From contig BQOK01000001.1 of NCBI GenBank assembly GCA_022835495.1, positions 3,658,001-3,722,000 of the forward strand: a DNA stretch of 64,000 bases, given 5' to 3'. This document shows, in pieces, positions 9,153-17,885 of the stretch; the stretch's first letter is position 1; each line of letters opens with the position of its first letter. Under the pieces are notes generated by a model that did not search any database, was not told the DNA's origin, and worked only from the letters and a program-made list of their open reading frames with translations. The DNA comes from Oscillospiraceae bacterium. GTDB taxonomy: Bacteria > Bacillota > Clostridia > Oscillospirales > Ruminococcaceae. Both the position numbers and the translations under genes were made by a program.

Positions 9153-11945
9153 ATGAAAGCGGATTGTTTTCATCGTTTTTGCCGCGCGGCGGCGGGCCTG
9201 CTTGCGGCGCTCAGCCTCTCGCTGGCTTTCGGCCCCGCCGCACACGCCGAACAGGCGCCCCGGGTCATGCAGGTGCCGCTTGCGCCCACCCCGGGCTTTT
9301 CCGAAGTGCAGCCGGACGGTACCCGCACCGGCCTGATCCTGGATTATTTGACCGAGATCGCAAAATACACCGGCTGGGAATATGAATTTGTGGATGTGCC
9401 TGCCGAGGAAATGGTTTCGCGCTTCCTTGCCGGCGAGTTTGATCTGCTGGGCGGCACCTTTTATGCCGAGGGGTTCGAGCAGTATTTTGCCTACCCGAAC
9501 TACAGCACCGGCTCCAGCTATGCCACCCTGCTGGCACGAACAGACGACGACCGCATCCACGGCTACGACCTGCGTGAGCTGGACGGCCTGACCATCGGCG
9601 TGTACAAAAATGCCGGCGAAAAGATCCGCCGCCTGGAAGAATTTCTGCGCATGAACGGGCTGAACTGCCCCCTGCATGTTTACTCCTATGAAGAAATGGA
9701 TTCCGATGACACCTTCTATTCGCGGCTCGATTCAGGCGAGGTGGATCTTTTGCTGGGCAACGCCCAGGAGAACAGCCGGTTCCGCATTGTCGCCACGTTC
9801 GAAGCACAGCCTCACTACATTGTGGCGCAGCCCGGCGACCAGGACGCACTGGAAGGGCTGAACATGGCCCTGCAAAAGATCCTAAGCTCGGACCCTGCCT
9901 TTGCGCAGGAGCGATATGCCGCCAACTTTCCGTCAGAGGTTCAGGTCGGCCTCCGCCTCACCGACGCCGAGCGCGCCTATGTGGCCGCAAAGAAAACCCT
10001 CACCGTGGCGGTAACGAACAATTGGCACCCCCTGTTCTGCCTGGGCGACACCGAGCCCCACAATGGTGTGGTGCCGGATATTCTGGATCGGGTCGCCGCT
10101 TTCAGCGGCCTGTCGTTCCAATATGTTTACGCCGACAGTTACATCGAGGCAATTCAATTTGTGCGGGATGGGCGGGCCGATCTGTTGGGTTCCTTTTTGG
10201 GCGAGGATGCCCTGGCCCAGGCAAGCGGGTTGGCGCTTTCTAAATCTTATGCGGTGCTGAACTCCATCGTGGTAAAAAACAAGTCGGTCGATTACCCCTC
10301 TGCGGGCCTTGTGTGCGCGACACTGGAGGGCCGCCAGCCCCCTGCCGACATCAGCGCGGACAAGGTGGTATATTATTCCTCACTCTCCGAGTGCCTGGCT
10401 GCGGCAAACCGGAATGAAGTCGATTTTGTTTACGGCCTGGCCGCCTCGCTGGAGCAGGAGCTTCAGTCCAGGCACTACACAAATCTTGTGCCGGTAAGCC
10501 TGGTGAACGACCGCCGGGATGTGCACTTTGCATTGGGCCGACCGGTGCAGGCAGAGCTGCTCACCATTCTGAACAAATCCATCAGCAGCCTCTCCCCCGA
10601 AGCCCGGAATGAAATTCTGGACAAAAACCTGATTTCCAGCGGCGCGGGAACCATCACCCTGGCCGATCTTGTATATTCCGACCCGGTCATGTTCGTGGGG
10701 GTTGCGGCGCTGCTGCTGGTGCTTGCCGCGGCCGTGGTGGTGCTGGTCGCCCGCAACCGCATCCACGCCGCCGAGATGCGCGCTGAGCTGGAACAGGCCG
10801 AGGCCGAGAGCAAGGCAAAGGGGGAATTTCTCTCCCGCATGAGCCACGAGATCCGCACCCCCATGAACGCCGTGGTGGGCCTGACCGATCTGACCTCCAT
10901 GATGGAAGATGTGCCTGCCCCGGTGCAGGCAAACCTGGGCAAGATCCGTGCCTCCTCCCATTACCTCTTGAGCCTTATCAACGATATTTTGGATATGAGC
11001 CGCATTGACAGCGGCATGCTCACCATCGCCCGCGAGCCCTTTTCCCTGGGGCGGCTGCTGCAGGACCTGCAAAGCATGATGTTCGCAGAGGCCGAGCGGC
11101 GGGGGCTTTTATTCCAGCTTAACGCCAGCACACAGCACGACGCCCTTACCGGCGATTCGATCCGCCTGCGGCAGGTGCTCACCAATCTGCTCTCCAACGC
11201 GTTCAAGTTCACCCCAGCAGGCGGGCATGTGGAACTGTGCGTCACCGAAACCGGTTTTAGCGATGCGGGCGCCGCCTTCCTGTTTTGTGTAACCGACGAC
11301 GGCGTGGGCATCGCGCCCGAGGACCAATCGCGCATTTTTGGCTCCTTCGAGCAGGTGGGCGCCAACTTTTCCCGCAGCCAGGGCACGGGGCTGGGGCTTT
11401 CCATCAGCCGCAATATCGTGCGGCTGATGGGGGGCGAGCTTGCGCTCGAGAGCGAGCCGGACAAGGGCAGTAAATTTTATTTTTCCCTCACCCTGCCCCT
11501 GGGGGAAGTGGCGCAGGAGCAGCCGTGCCCTTCCTCCGGGCTTTTGCAGGGCGCGCGCCTTTTGCTGGCCGAGGACAACGACCTGAACGCCGAGATTGCC
11601 ATGGAACTGCTGGAGATCCAGGGTGCCCGGGTGACCCGCGCAGAAAACGGCAGGCAGGCGGTGGACCTGTTCGCGGCCAGCGCAGCCGGCGAATACGAGG
11701 CCGTGCTCATGGACATCCAGATGCCCGAACTGAACGGTCTCGACGCCACCCGCGCCATCCGCGCGCTGCCGCGGCCCGACGCGGCGGCCGTGCCCATCAT
11801 CGCCATGACGGCAAACTCCTTCCGTGAGGACACCGAAGCGGCGGCCGAGGCGGGCATGACCGGCTTTATTCCAAAGCCGGTGGATGCAAATTATTTGTAT
11901 GGCGTGCTGCGCGGCGCATTGGGCCGCACAGCGGTGAAAGACTAA
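9153..11945 (+). CDS. BvgS-like hybrid histidine kinase with two periplasmic-binding sensor domains
   Basis: A 930-residue membrane sensor kinase. The ATG at 9153 is chosen because AAGGAG precedes it and a signal peptide follows (GLLAALSLSLAFGPAAHA); an in-frame ATG at 9060 lies on the promoter. Two tandem SBP family-3 domains (about 30-270 and 290-500) form the extracytoplasmic sensor, as in BvgS/EvgS. One transmembrane helix (about 510-535, VGVAALLLVLAAAVVVLVA) is followed by HisKA H565 (FLSRMSHEIRTPMN), HATPase (NLLSNAFKFTP, DDGVGIAPED, GTGLGLSISRNI) and a C-terminal receiver with D854 in VLMDIQMPELNG. There is no HPt domain, so a separate phosphotransfer partner is needed. The ligand is probably an amino acid or similar small solute; this is inference. 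Confidence 0.92.
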   Translation: MKADCFHRFCRAAAGLLAALSLSLAFGPAAHAEQAPRVMQVPLAPTPGFSEVQPDGTRTGLILDYLTEIAKYTGWEYEFVDVPAEEMVSRFLAGEFDLLGGTFYAEGFEQYFAYPNYSTGSSYATLLARTDDDRIHGYDLRELDGLTIGVYKNAGEKIRRLEEFLRMNGLNCPLHVYSYEEMDSDDTFYSRLDSGEVDLLLGNAQENSRFRIVATFEAQPHYIVAQPGDQDALEGLNMALQKILSSDPAFAQERYAANFPSEVQVGLRLTDAERAYVAAKKTLTVAVTNNWHPLFCLGDTEPHNGVVPDILDRVAAFSGLSFQYVYADSYIEAIQFVRDGRADLLGSFLGEDALAQASGLALSKSYAVLNSIVVKNKSVDYPSAGLVCATLEGRQPPADISADKVVYYSSLSECLAAANRNEVDFVYGLAASLEQELQSRHYTNLVPVSLVNDRRDVHFALGRPVQAELLTILNKSISSLSPEARNEILDKNLISSGAGTITLADLVYSDPVMFVGVAALLLVLAAAVVVLVARNRIHAAEMRAELEQAEAESKAKGEFLSRMSHEIRTPMNAVVGLTDLTSMMEDVPAPVQANLGKIRASSHYLLSLINDILDMSRIDSGMLTIAREPFSLGRLLQDLQSMMFAEAERRGLLFQLNASTQHDALTGDSIRLRQVLTNLLSNAFKFTPAGGHVELCVTETGFSDAGAAFLFCVTDDGVGIAPEDQSRIFGSFEQVGANFSRSQGTGLGLSISRNIVRLMGGELALESEPDKGSKFYFSLTLPLGEVAQEQPCPSSGLLQGARLLLAEDNDLNAEIAMELLEIQGARVTRAENGRQAVDLFAASAAGEYEAVLMDIQMPELNGLDATRAIRALPRPDAAAVPIIAMTANSFREDTEAAAEAGMTGFIPKPVDANYLYGVLRGALGRTAVKD

Positions 11946-11995
11946 CAGCACGAAAGGGCGCCCCGCCAAGGCGGGGCCCGGAAAGGCGGCAAAAA

Positions 11996-12919
11996 ATGCA
12001 GATAAACAAAAAGGAATGGCGGCGGCCCGCCACAAGCGGCGAGGGCGAGATCTTCTCCCGTCTTTGGGCGCCCGAGGCCCCCAAGGCGGTGCTCATGATC
12101 GCCCACGGAATGGCCGAACACAGCGCCCGGTACGACGCCTTCGCCACCTGGCTGGCGCAGCAGGGCTGGGCCGTATGCATGAACGACCACGCAGGGCATG
12201 GCCGTTCGGCCATTGTAAAGGGGCATTTTGCAGACGAAAACGGCTGGGAATGCGTTCTGGGCGATCTGCACGCCCTGCTGGGCGAGGTGAGCGGCATGTT
12301 CCCGGGGCTGCCTCTGTTTTTGATGGGGCACAGCATGGGCTCGTTTTTGGCGCGCTCTTATGTGGCACGCTGGGGCGAAAGCCTCACGGCGGCCATTTTC
12401 TGCGGCACCATGGGTGAAAACCCTGCGCTGGGCTTTGCCCGGCTGCTGGCGAACCTGCAGATCAAACTCAAGGGCCCAAAAAGCCCGGGCAGGCTGATCG
12501 ACAAGCTCTCCACCGGCAGCTATTATAAAAAGATCAAAAACCCGGTGAACAAATCCGCCTGGCTCTCCACCGACGAAGCCAACTGTGTGGCCTACGAGGC
12601 CGACCCGGACTGCGGCTTTGTTTTTACCGCCGCCGGTTACCGGGATTTGTTTGCCGGCCTTACCGAAGTAAACGGCCCCGCCTGGCCCAGCCGTGTGCCC
12701 AAGGACCTGCCCATCTTTGTGGTGGCGGGCGATGAAGACCCGGTGGGGAATTACGGCAAGGGCCCCACCCAGGTTGCGGAAAAGCTGCGCGCCGCCGGTG
12801 TGCGGGATGTGACCTTGAAACTGTATCCGGGCAAACGCCATGAGCTGCTGAACGAAACCAACAAGGCCGAGGTCTATGCCGATCTGCGGGACTGGCTGGA
12901 TGCAAAGCTGCCTGGCTGA
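11996..12919 (+). CDS. Alpha/beta hydrolase, monoacylglycerol-lipase/serine-aminopeptidase S33 type
   Basis: A 307-residue soluble hydrolase. The nucleophile elbow is GHSMGSF (S113), with oxyanion-region motif IAHGMAEHSARYD near residue 35. The likely acid lies in VAGDEDPVG and the likely histidine in GKRHELLNE, giving a complete Ser-Asp-His triad. This is the pattern of lysophospholipase/monoacylglycerol lipase-like (Hydrolase_4) proteins. It lies 50 bases after the BvgS-like kinase in the same direction, separated only by a short GC hairpin (about 11957-11977), so read-through is likely. No signal peptide is visible. The substrate is unknown. Confidence 0.85.
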   Translation: MQINKKEWRRPATSGEGEIFSRLWAPEAPKAVLMIAHGMAEHSARYDAFATWLAQQGWAVCMNDHAGHGRSAIVKGHFADENGWECVLGDLHALLGEVSGMFPGLPLFLMGHSMGSFLARSYVARWGESLTAAIFCGTMGENPALGFARLLANLQIKLKGPKSPGRLIDKLSTGSYYKKIKNPVNKSAWLSTDEANCVAYEADPDCGFVFTAAGYRDLFAGLTEVNGPAWPSRVPKDLPIFVVAGDEDPVGNYGKGPTQVAEKLRAAGVRDVTLKLYPGKRHELLNETNKAEVYADLRDWLDAKLPG

Positions 12920-12931
12920 CCTTTTTATAAA

Positions 12932-12984
12932 CACAAGGGGACGCCCCGCCGTGACAGAGATTCACGGTGGGGCGTCCCCTTGTG
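12932..12984. terminator. Long inverted repeat between convergent genes, likely bidirectional terminator
   Basis: 23-base arms (12932-12954 and 12962-12984) with one G-T-type mismatch and a 7-base loop, lying between the hydrolase (+) and the nuclease-helicase (-). The T-tracts are poor, so the terminator role rests on position and stem strength. Confidence 0.6.
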
Positions 12985-13022
12985 GATTGCCGCCGGGGCG
13001 GCCTTTGCTCTTTTTTATTCCC

Positions 13023-16022
13023 TCAAAAAAAGCTCAGCTGCCGGGGCCGGGGCTCGGCCCCGGGCACGCGGCCCCGCTCTGCCCCGCCGCCAAGCTCGGC
13101 CGCAAAGGGGCTGGCGGCACCGGGCGCGGTGAGTACCAGTTCGTCGCGGGCGCGGGTCGCGCCCACAAAAAACAGCCGGCGCTCCTCCTCCCGCTCGTCG
13201 GCCGAAAGGGTCTGCCCCGGGCGTTCCAGGGGCAGCTGGCCCGCGCTCACCCCCGCCAGGAACACCAGCGGAAATTCCAGCCCTTTAGCACCGTGCAGGG
13301 TCATGAGCCGCACGGCGCCTGCCGCGCCCTGTTTGCCGCTGCGGCGGTGCACATCTCCCTCGCCGCCGTGGGTAAGTGCCTCCAGCAGGGCGGCGGCGGT
13401 GGGGTAGCAGGCCGCGGCGCCAGCCAGTTTTTCCAGCGCCGGGCTGCGGCCGTTTTCCTGCATCCACTCTTCCGCCAGCCGCAGGGGATTTTCCTTCGCC
13501 CCTGCGGCTGCTTTTTCTTCCAGTGCGGCCAGGGCGCGCCCCACCGCGGGGTCCTCCAGCCAGTCTTCCCGCCCAATCACAAGGCATGGGATATCGTCGT
13601 GGCGCAGGCATTGCTCGATCAGCTCCAGCTGCCGGTGGGTGCGGGCCAGCACCGCCATTTCGGAAAAAGCATAGGTGCGCTCGCCTTCTTCCGGCTGGGC
13701 CGTGAGCATGTCCATGCCGCCGGTCCGGCGGGCGATCTCTTTCGCCAGGAACACCCCCTCGGCAAAGGCGGTGGGTGCGGCGAGCAACCGCACTGCCCTG
13801 CCGCCGGCCCGCACAGCCTCCAGCACGCGGGGTCCGCCCGGGTTGTGTTCGATCAGCGCGCGGGCACACCCCAGCACAGGCGGCGCGCTGCGGTAATTTT
13901 TGCGCAGCGCCACCCTGCGCAGGGCCGGGTATGCCTGCCCCAACCGCTCAAAGCACCGGCCCGCCGCCCCCCGGAACCCATAGATGGCCTGATCCGGGTC
14001 GCCGATGACAAAGAGGCTCCGCCCGCCTGCGTGCCAGGCCTCGATCAGGGCCAGCTGCACCTCACCGGTATCCTGAAATTCGTCCACCAGCAGATGGCAA
14101 AAGCGCTGGCTGCGGCCCGGGCCGGCCCGCAGAGCGTCCAGCAGAAGATCATCCAGATCGCGCGCGCCCTGCCGCCGCAAAAGCTCCTCGTAGGCAGCCA
14201 GCACCTCCGGCCCGGCGCCGCGGGGCAATCCGTTTTTCTGGCGGGAAACGCCTTCCAGAATGCGGCGGTCCGTTCCTTTCAGGCCAAACTGCGCCCGCAG
14301 CTGTGCGGCCGCCTGTTTTTGTTCCTGCGCCGCAAGCAGCGGGCGGCCTTTGCACACCTCTAGGCAAACGCTGTGAAAGGTGCCGATGGTCATCCCCCGC
14401 AATGCGGCCTTTCCCCCCAGGGCCTCTTCCAGCCGCTCACGCAGCTCCGCCGCTGCCTGGCGGGTAAAGGTGACCGCCGTGATCTGGCCCGGCTTTTCCC
14501 CCTGCTCCAGCAGCCACAGAATGCGGGCCGTCAGGGTCTTGGTCTTGCCGGTGCCCGGCCCCGCCACCACCGCCACCTCGGCCTCGGGCGCGCTGGCAGC
14601 CGCGGCCTGCTCCGGGTTCAGGCCGGCAAGCGGACCGCTCTCCTGTGGGCCGCCCGCAGCCCTGCCCGCGGGCTCATCGGGTTTCCCGGGTGCCAAACGG
14701 ATTTTATTGGCCGGCCGGCGCGGCCCTGCCTGTTTGATTTCGCTTTTCCTTTCGGCGGCCAGAAAGGTAGTCTGCCCGTTCAATTCCTCCAGCTCTTCGG
14801 GTTCGAACAGGCCGATCACGCCGTACACACCATCGTATCCGGCCCGGCGCAGCACCTGCCCCGCCCGCAGCCGGCGCACCCCTTCGGCAAACACCGGGCC
14901 GGCGGCCCGGTTTAGATCTTCCAGCGGGGCCTGGCGCAGGATATAAAATTCCGGCCCCAGCTTTGCCAGCAGTTCAAAATACGTTTGCTCCGCTTTTTTG
15001 CTGGCCGCCCCCACCCCCAAAACCGCCGCGGCGGTTTCCTGCAGGGGCACCAGGCTCTCAAACGGCTTTGCCCCTTGCGGGCGGTATCCCGCCGGGCGGT
15101 CGGCCAGCGCTTCCACCCTGTGTTCCACCCCGATGGTGATCTTTTTGCCGCAGGCCGGGCAGCGCCCCCCGCAGGCCAGGGTTTCCTGCGGCGTAAGGCA
15201 CACGCCGCAGGCCCGGTGCCCATCCAGATGGTATTTCCCTTCTTCCGGGAAGAATTCAATCGTGCCGCCGAACCCCTCCCCCGTTTCGATTGCTTTTTTC
15301 AGGGCGGGCCAGGCAAGCTCACCGTCCAAAAGGTTTGCCTCGCGGCCGAGCTTCGCCGGGCTGTGGGCGTCCGAGTGGGAAACCAGGGTCAGCCCGTCCA
15401 GCCCGCTCACCCGCCAGTTCATGGGCGGGTCCGAGGAGAGGCCGGTCTCCACCGCGTGGATGTGGCCGGCCAGGTCGCCAAAGCACTCCGCCACCGTATC
15501 AAACCCCGAAAACGCTCCGAACATGGCAAAATGGGGGGTCCAGATATGGGCGGGGATAAACACTGCGTCAGGGCAGCATTCCAGGGTCAGCTCCAGCAGG
15601 TCCCGGCTGTCCATCCCCAGAATAGGCCGCCCGTCCGAGTGCAGGTTGCCCACCGCTTCCAGCCGCCGGGCCAGCTCGTCGGCCTCGTCCAGGCCCGGCA
15701 GCAGGATCAGGTTGTGCACCTTGCGCACCCTGTCGCCCTTTTTATAGATGCAGCTGATTTCGCCCGTCACCACAAAGCGCGGCTGCCCCGCGCCCAAGGT
15801 CGCATCCGGCAGCGCATATTCCGGCCGCAGGGTATAAAACCCGGGTTCGGCCGGGGCCAGCTGCCGGCGCAGTTCCTCCCGCCAAGCCGGGTGGGTAAAA
15901 TCCCCTGTGCCCACCAGTCCAATGCCCTTGCGGCGTGCCCACAGGTCCAGATGGGGCGCATCGCCTTCCTTGCTGGTGGCGCGGGAAAAGCGGGAATGGA
16001 TGTGCAGATCGGCAATATACAT
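13023..16022 (-). CDS. Endonuclease Q-like PHP nuclease fused to UvrD/PcrA superfamily-1 helicase
   Basis: A 999-residue fusion. The ATG at 16022 is preceded by AAAGGAGGGG. Residues 1-420 match endonuclease Q (COG1379): PHP motif LHIHSRFSRATS (H7, H9), GTGDFTHPAW (39-47), SHSDAHSPAKLGRE (H216, D218, H220), and a zinc ribbon with C272, C275, C288 and C291. EndoQ nicks DNA 5' of deaminated bases. After a linker (425-465) comes a full UvrD helicase: Walker A AGPGTGKTKT (487-496), DEFQD (647), GDPDQAIYGFRG (674), LRKNYRSA, TLHGAKGLEF and FVGATRARDE. The C-terminus is RQLSFF, close to the bacterial sliding-clamp-binding consensus QL(S/D)LF. I infer a coupled nick-and-unwind repair enzyme acting at deaminated DNA. 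Both halves look catalytically intact. Confidence 0.9.
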   Translation of the reverse strand: MYIADLHIHSRFSRATSKEGDAPHLDLWARRKGIGLVGTGDFTHPAWREELRRQLAPAEPGFYTLRPEYALPDATLGAGQPRFVVTGEISCIYKKGDRVRKVHNLILLPGLDEADELARRLEAVGNLHSDGRPILGMDSRDLLELTLECCPDAVFIPAHIWTPHFAMFGAFSGFDTVAECFGDLAGHIHAVETGLSSDPPMNWRVSGLDGLTLVSHSDAHSPAKLGREANLLDGELAWPALKKAIETGEGFGGTIEFFPEEGKYHLDGHRACGVCLTPQETLACGGRCPACGKKITIGVEHRVEALADRPAGYRPQGAKPFESLVPLQETAAAVLGVGAASKKAEQTYFELLAKLGPEFYILRQAPLEDLNRAAGPVFAEGVRRLRAGQVLRRAGYDGVYGVIGLFEPEELEELNGQTTFLAAERKSEIKQAGPRRPANKIRLAPGKPDEPAGRAAGGPQESGPLAGLNPEQAAAASAPEAEVAVVAGPGTGKTKTLTARILWLLEQGEKPGQITAVTFTRQAAAELRERLEEALGGKAALRGMTIGTFHSVCLEVCKGRPLLAAQEQKQAAAQLRAQFGLKGTDRRILEGVSRQKNGLPRGAGPEVLAAYEELLRRQGARDLDDLLLDALRAGPGRSQRFCHLLVDEFQDTGEVQLALIEAWHAGGRSLFVIGDPDQAIYGFRGAAGRCFERLGQAYPALRRVALRKNYRSAPPVLGCARALIEHNPGGPRVLEAVRAGGRAVRLLAAPTAFAEGVFLAKEIARRTGGMDMLTAQPEEGERTYAFSEMAVLARTHRQLELIEQCLRHDDIPCLVIGREDWLEDPAVGRALAALEEKAAAGAKENPLRLAEEWMQENGRSPALEKLAGAAACYPTAAALLEALTHGGEGDVHRRSGKQGAAGAVRLMTLHGAKGLEFPLVFLAGVSAGQLPLERPGQTLSADEREEERRLFFVGATRARDELVLTAPGAASPFAAELGGGAERGRVPGAEPRPRQLSFF

Positions 16023-16085
16023 GCAGGTGGCCCCTCCTTTGCGGGCGGCTTTTTCGCCGCAGTCCGTGCCAGAATTTCTCCCCTT

Positions 16086-16114
16086 ATTGTACCGCGGTTT
16101 GGCCGCTCTGGCAA
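16086..16114 (-). promoter_or_regulatory. Promoter of the nuclease-helicase gene
   Basis: Minus-strand TTGCCA (16114-16109), 17 bases, TACAAT (16091-16086). It is back-to-back with the opposing promoter, whose -35 begins at the next base (16115). Confidence 0.65.
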
Positions 16115-16143
16115 TTGTTTTGCCTTTCCCTGCGTGGTATACT
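16115..16143 (+). promoter_or_regulatory. Promoter of the KDPG aldolase-KDGal kinase-RecQ operon
   Basis: TTGTTT (16115-16120), 17 bases, TATACT (16138-16143). Its -35 abuts the -35 of the divergent nuclease-helicase promoter. Confidence 0.65.
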
Positions 16144-16206
16144 TTAATCGTAGAAAAAGGGGCCGCTCCGGCCATATCACTGTTTTGTCAGGAGGAATCA
16201 TCGCCT

Positions 16207-16851
16207 ATGCTGGATCTGTTGCATCAGGTCAAACAGCACCGCATCATCGTTGCGGCGCGGGGCCTGCGGCCCGCCGATCTTCTGCCCACCGCCCGCGCGC
16301 TGCGCGCCGGGGGCATTCGCCTGCTGGAAATCACCTTTGATCAGGCAAGCCCCACTGCCCTTGCCGACACACCTGCCGCCATCCGGCAGGTGCGCGAGGC
16401 AATGGGGCAGGAAATGCTCGTGGGCGCGGGCACCGTTCTTACCGCCGGGCAGGCCCGGGCGGCGGTTCAGGCGGGTGCGCAGTATCTGCTCACTCCCAAC
16501 TTGGATCTCGAGGTCATCGAAGCCGCGCATGCACTGGGCGTTCCAGTGGTGCCGGGGGCGTTCACGCCCACCGAGATCGCCGCCGCCTGGAACGCGGGGG
16601 CCGCGCTGGTAAAGCTGTTCCCGGCGGGCTGCCTTGGCCCCTCTTATATTCAAGCCATCACCGCGCCCCTGTCCCATATCCCCTTGCTGGCAATGGGCGG
16701 GGTGGGCGAAGAAAACCTTCTGGAATATCTCTCCCTGCCCTGCATGGCAGGGGTGGGCGTCGGTTCAAATATCGCCAAAAAGGCGCTGGTGGAAGCCGGC
16801 GATTTTGAAGGGCTTTCCGCTCTGGCGCGCCGCTATACCGGCCAGCTGTAA
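16207..16851 (+). CDS. KDPG/KDPGal aldolase (2-keto-3-deoxy-6-phosphogluconate aldolase family)
   Basis: A 214-residue class I aldolase. The ATG at 16207 has TCAGGAGGAA upstream, and the promoter 60 bases away rules out the longer frame. The Schiff-base lysine is in ALVKLFPAG, the conserved acidic residue is in LLEITFD, and GAGTVLT, TPNLD and GAFTPTEI are present. It splits 2-keto-3-deoxy-6-phospho-aldonates to pyruvate and glyceraldehyde-3-P. The adjacent kinase is of 2-keto-3-deoxygalactonate type, so this copy probably serves galactonate catabolism (De Ley-Doudoroff route). The gluconate and galactonate phosphates cannot be told apart from sequence alone. It shares the aldolase fold with the copy at 30860 but lacks that copy's C-terminal VOC domain. 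Confidence 0.9.
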   Translation: MLDLLHQVKQHRIIVAARGLRPADLLPTARALRAGGIRLLEITFDQASPTALADTPAAIRQVREAMGQEMLVGAGTVLTAGQARAAVQAGAQYLLTPNLDLEVIEAAHALGVPVVPGAFTPTEIAAAWNAGAALVKLFPAGCLGPSYIQAITAPLSHIPLLAMGGVGEENLLEYLSLPCMAGVGVGSNIAKKALVEAGDFEGLSALARRYTGQL

Positions 16852-16874
16852 TGCCTTTAAAGGAGAGAAGAACA

Positions 16875-17885
16875 ATGGAACCCTACACCCTTGCCATCGA
16901 CACCGGCACCACCAACACCCGGGTGTTCCTGCTCGACCGGGCAGGGGCCGTGTTGGCCGCCGCCAAGGCGGAGACCGGCGTGCGCGATACCGCCGTCACC
17001 GGCAGCACCGCGCGGCTGAAAGCCGCGGTCAAACGCTGCCTGGAAGAGGCCCTCGCCGCCGCCGGGGCCCAATGGAACCAGGTGGGCCAGGTACTGGCCA
17101 GCGGTATGATCACCTCAAACCTGGGCCTGTGCGAGATCCCTCACCGCACCGCCCCCGCCGGCGCGGCAGACCTGGCCGCCCATGCCGTGACCCGCCTTGT
17201 GCCCGGCGTCTGCCCCGTGCCCATCACCTTTTTTCCCGGCGTAAAAAACGCAGCCGAACCGGTGGATGCCGGGCACTTTGAGCCCATGGACATCATGCGG
17301 GGCGAGGAGGTGGAAGCCCTGGCCCTGCTGCACGAGTATCCGGCGGGCAGGCCCTATCTGCTGGTGCTGCCCGGCAGCCATATGAAATTCGTTTTTGCCG
17401 ACGCAGCCGGCCGGCTGACCGGCTGCCTTACCACCATCAGCGGCGAGCTGCTGGCCGCCATTACCACCGGCACCATCCTGGCCGACGCCGTGCAGCGCCA
17501 ATTTGCCAGCCCGGAGGGCTATGACCGCGAGCTGGCCCTGGCAGGCTGGCGCACCGCAAAGCAGACCGGCCTGGGGCGCGCCTGTTTTTCCGGGCGCATT
17601 TTGAGCCAGTTCGGCAAACAGCCCCCCCAAGCGGTGGCCAGTTATCTTTTGGGCGTGGTACTCCAAAGCGATCTTGCCGCGATCCATGGCTCGGGCGCGC
17701 TGCATCTGGAGCCCGGGGCCGAAGTGATCGTGGCGGGCAAGGATCCGCTGCGCCGTGCCATGGCCGACCTGCTGGCCGCCGAGGGCTCTTTTCCAAAGGT
17801 ACACTGCTATGAGCCTGCACCCGGCGCTGCGCCTCTGGCCGCCCGGGGCGTTTTGTATCTGGCCCGAGCCGCGGCGCGGGGATGA
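16875..17885 (+). CDS. dgoK: 2-keto-3-deoxygalactonokinase (DgoK family)
   Basis: A 336-residue kinase of the DgoK family. The ATG at 16875 is preceded by AAGGAGAG; an in-frame start at 16851 sits on the upstream stop. The N-terminal phosphate motif is AIDTGTTNTRVFLLD (about 7-21). GMITSNLGLCEIPH (about 77-90) and LPGSHMKFVFAD (about 168-180) are typical of the family. It phosphorylates 2-keto-3-deoxygalactonate to the substrate of the aldolase 24 bases upstream. Its 3' end overlaps the start of recQ (ATGA), an unexpected coupling of a sugar kinase with a DNA helicase. Confidence 0.88.
   Translation: MEPYTLAIDTGTTNTRVFLLDRAGAVLAAAKAETGVRDTAVTGSTARLKAAVKRCLEEALAAAGAQWNQVGQVLASGMITSNLGLCEIPHRTAPAGAADLAAHAVTRLVPGVCPVPITFFPGVKNAAEPVDAGHFEPMDIMRGEEVEALALLHEYPAGRPYLLVLPGSHMKFVFADAAGRLTGCLTTISGELLAAITTGTILADAVQRQFASPEGYDRELALAGWRTAKQTGLGRACFSGRILSQFGKQPPQAVASYLLGVVLQSDLAAIHGSGALHLEPGAEVIVAGKDPLRRAMADLLAAEGSFPKVHCYEPAPGAAPLAARGVLYLARAAARG

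Noticed and set aside
16023-16175. 51-residue N-terminal extension of the nuclease-helicase
   Set aside because: It overlaps the promoter, is low in conserved features, and the internal ATG at 16022 has a strong AAAGGAGGGG site and begins the conserved PHP motif region.
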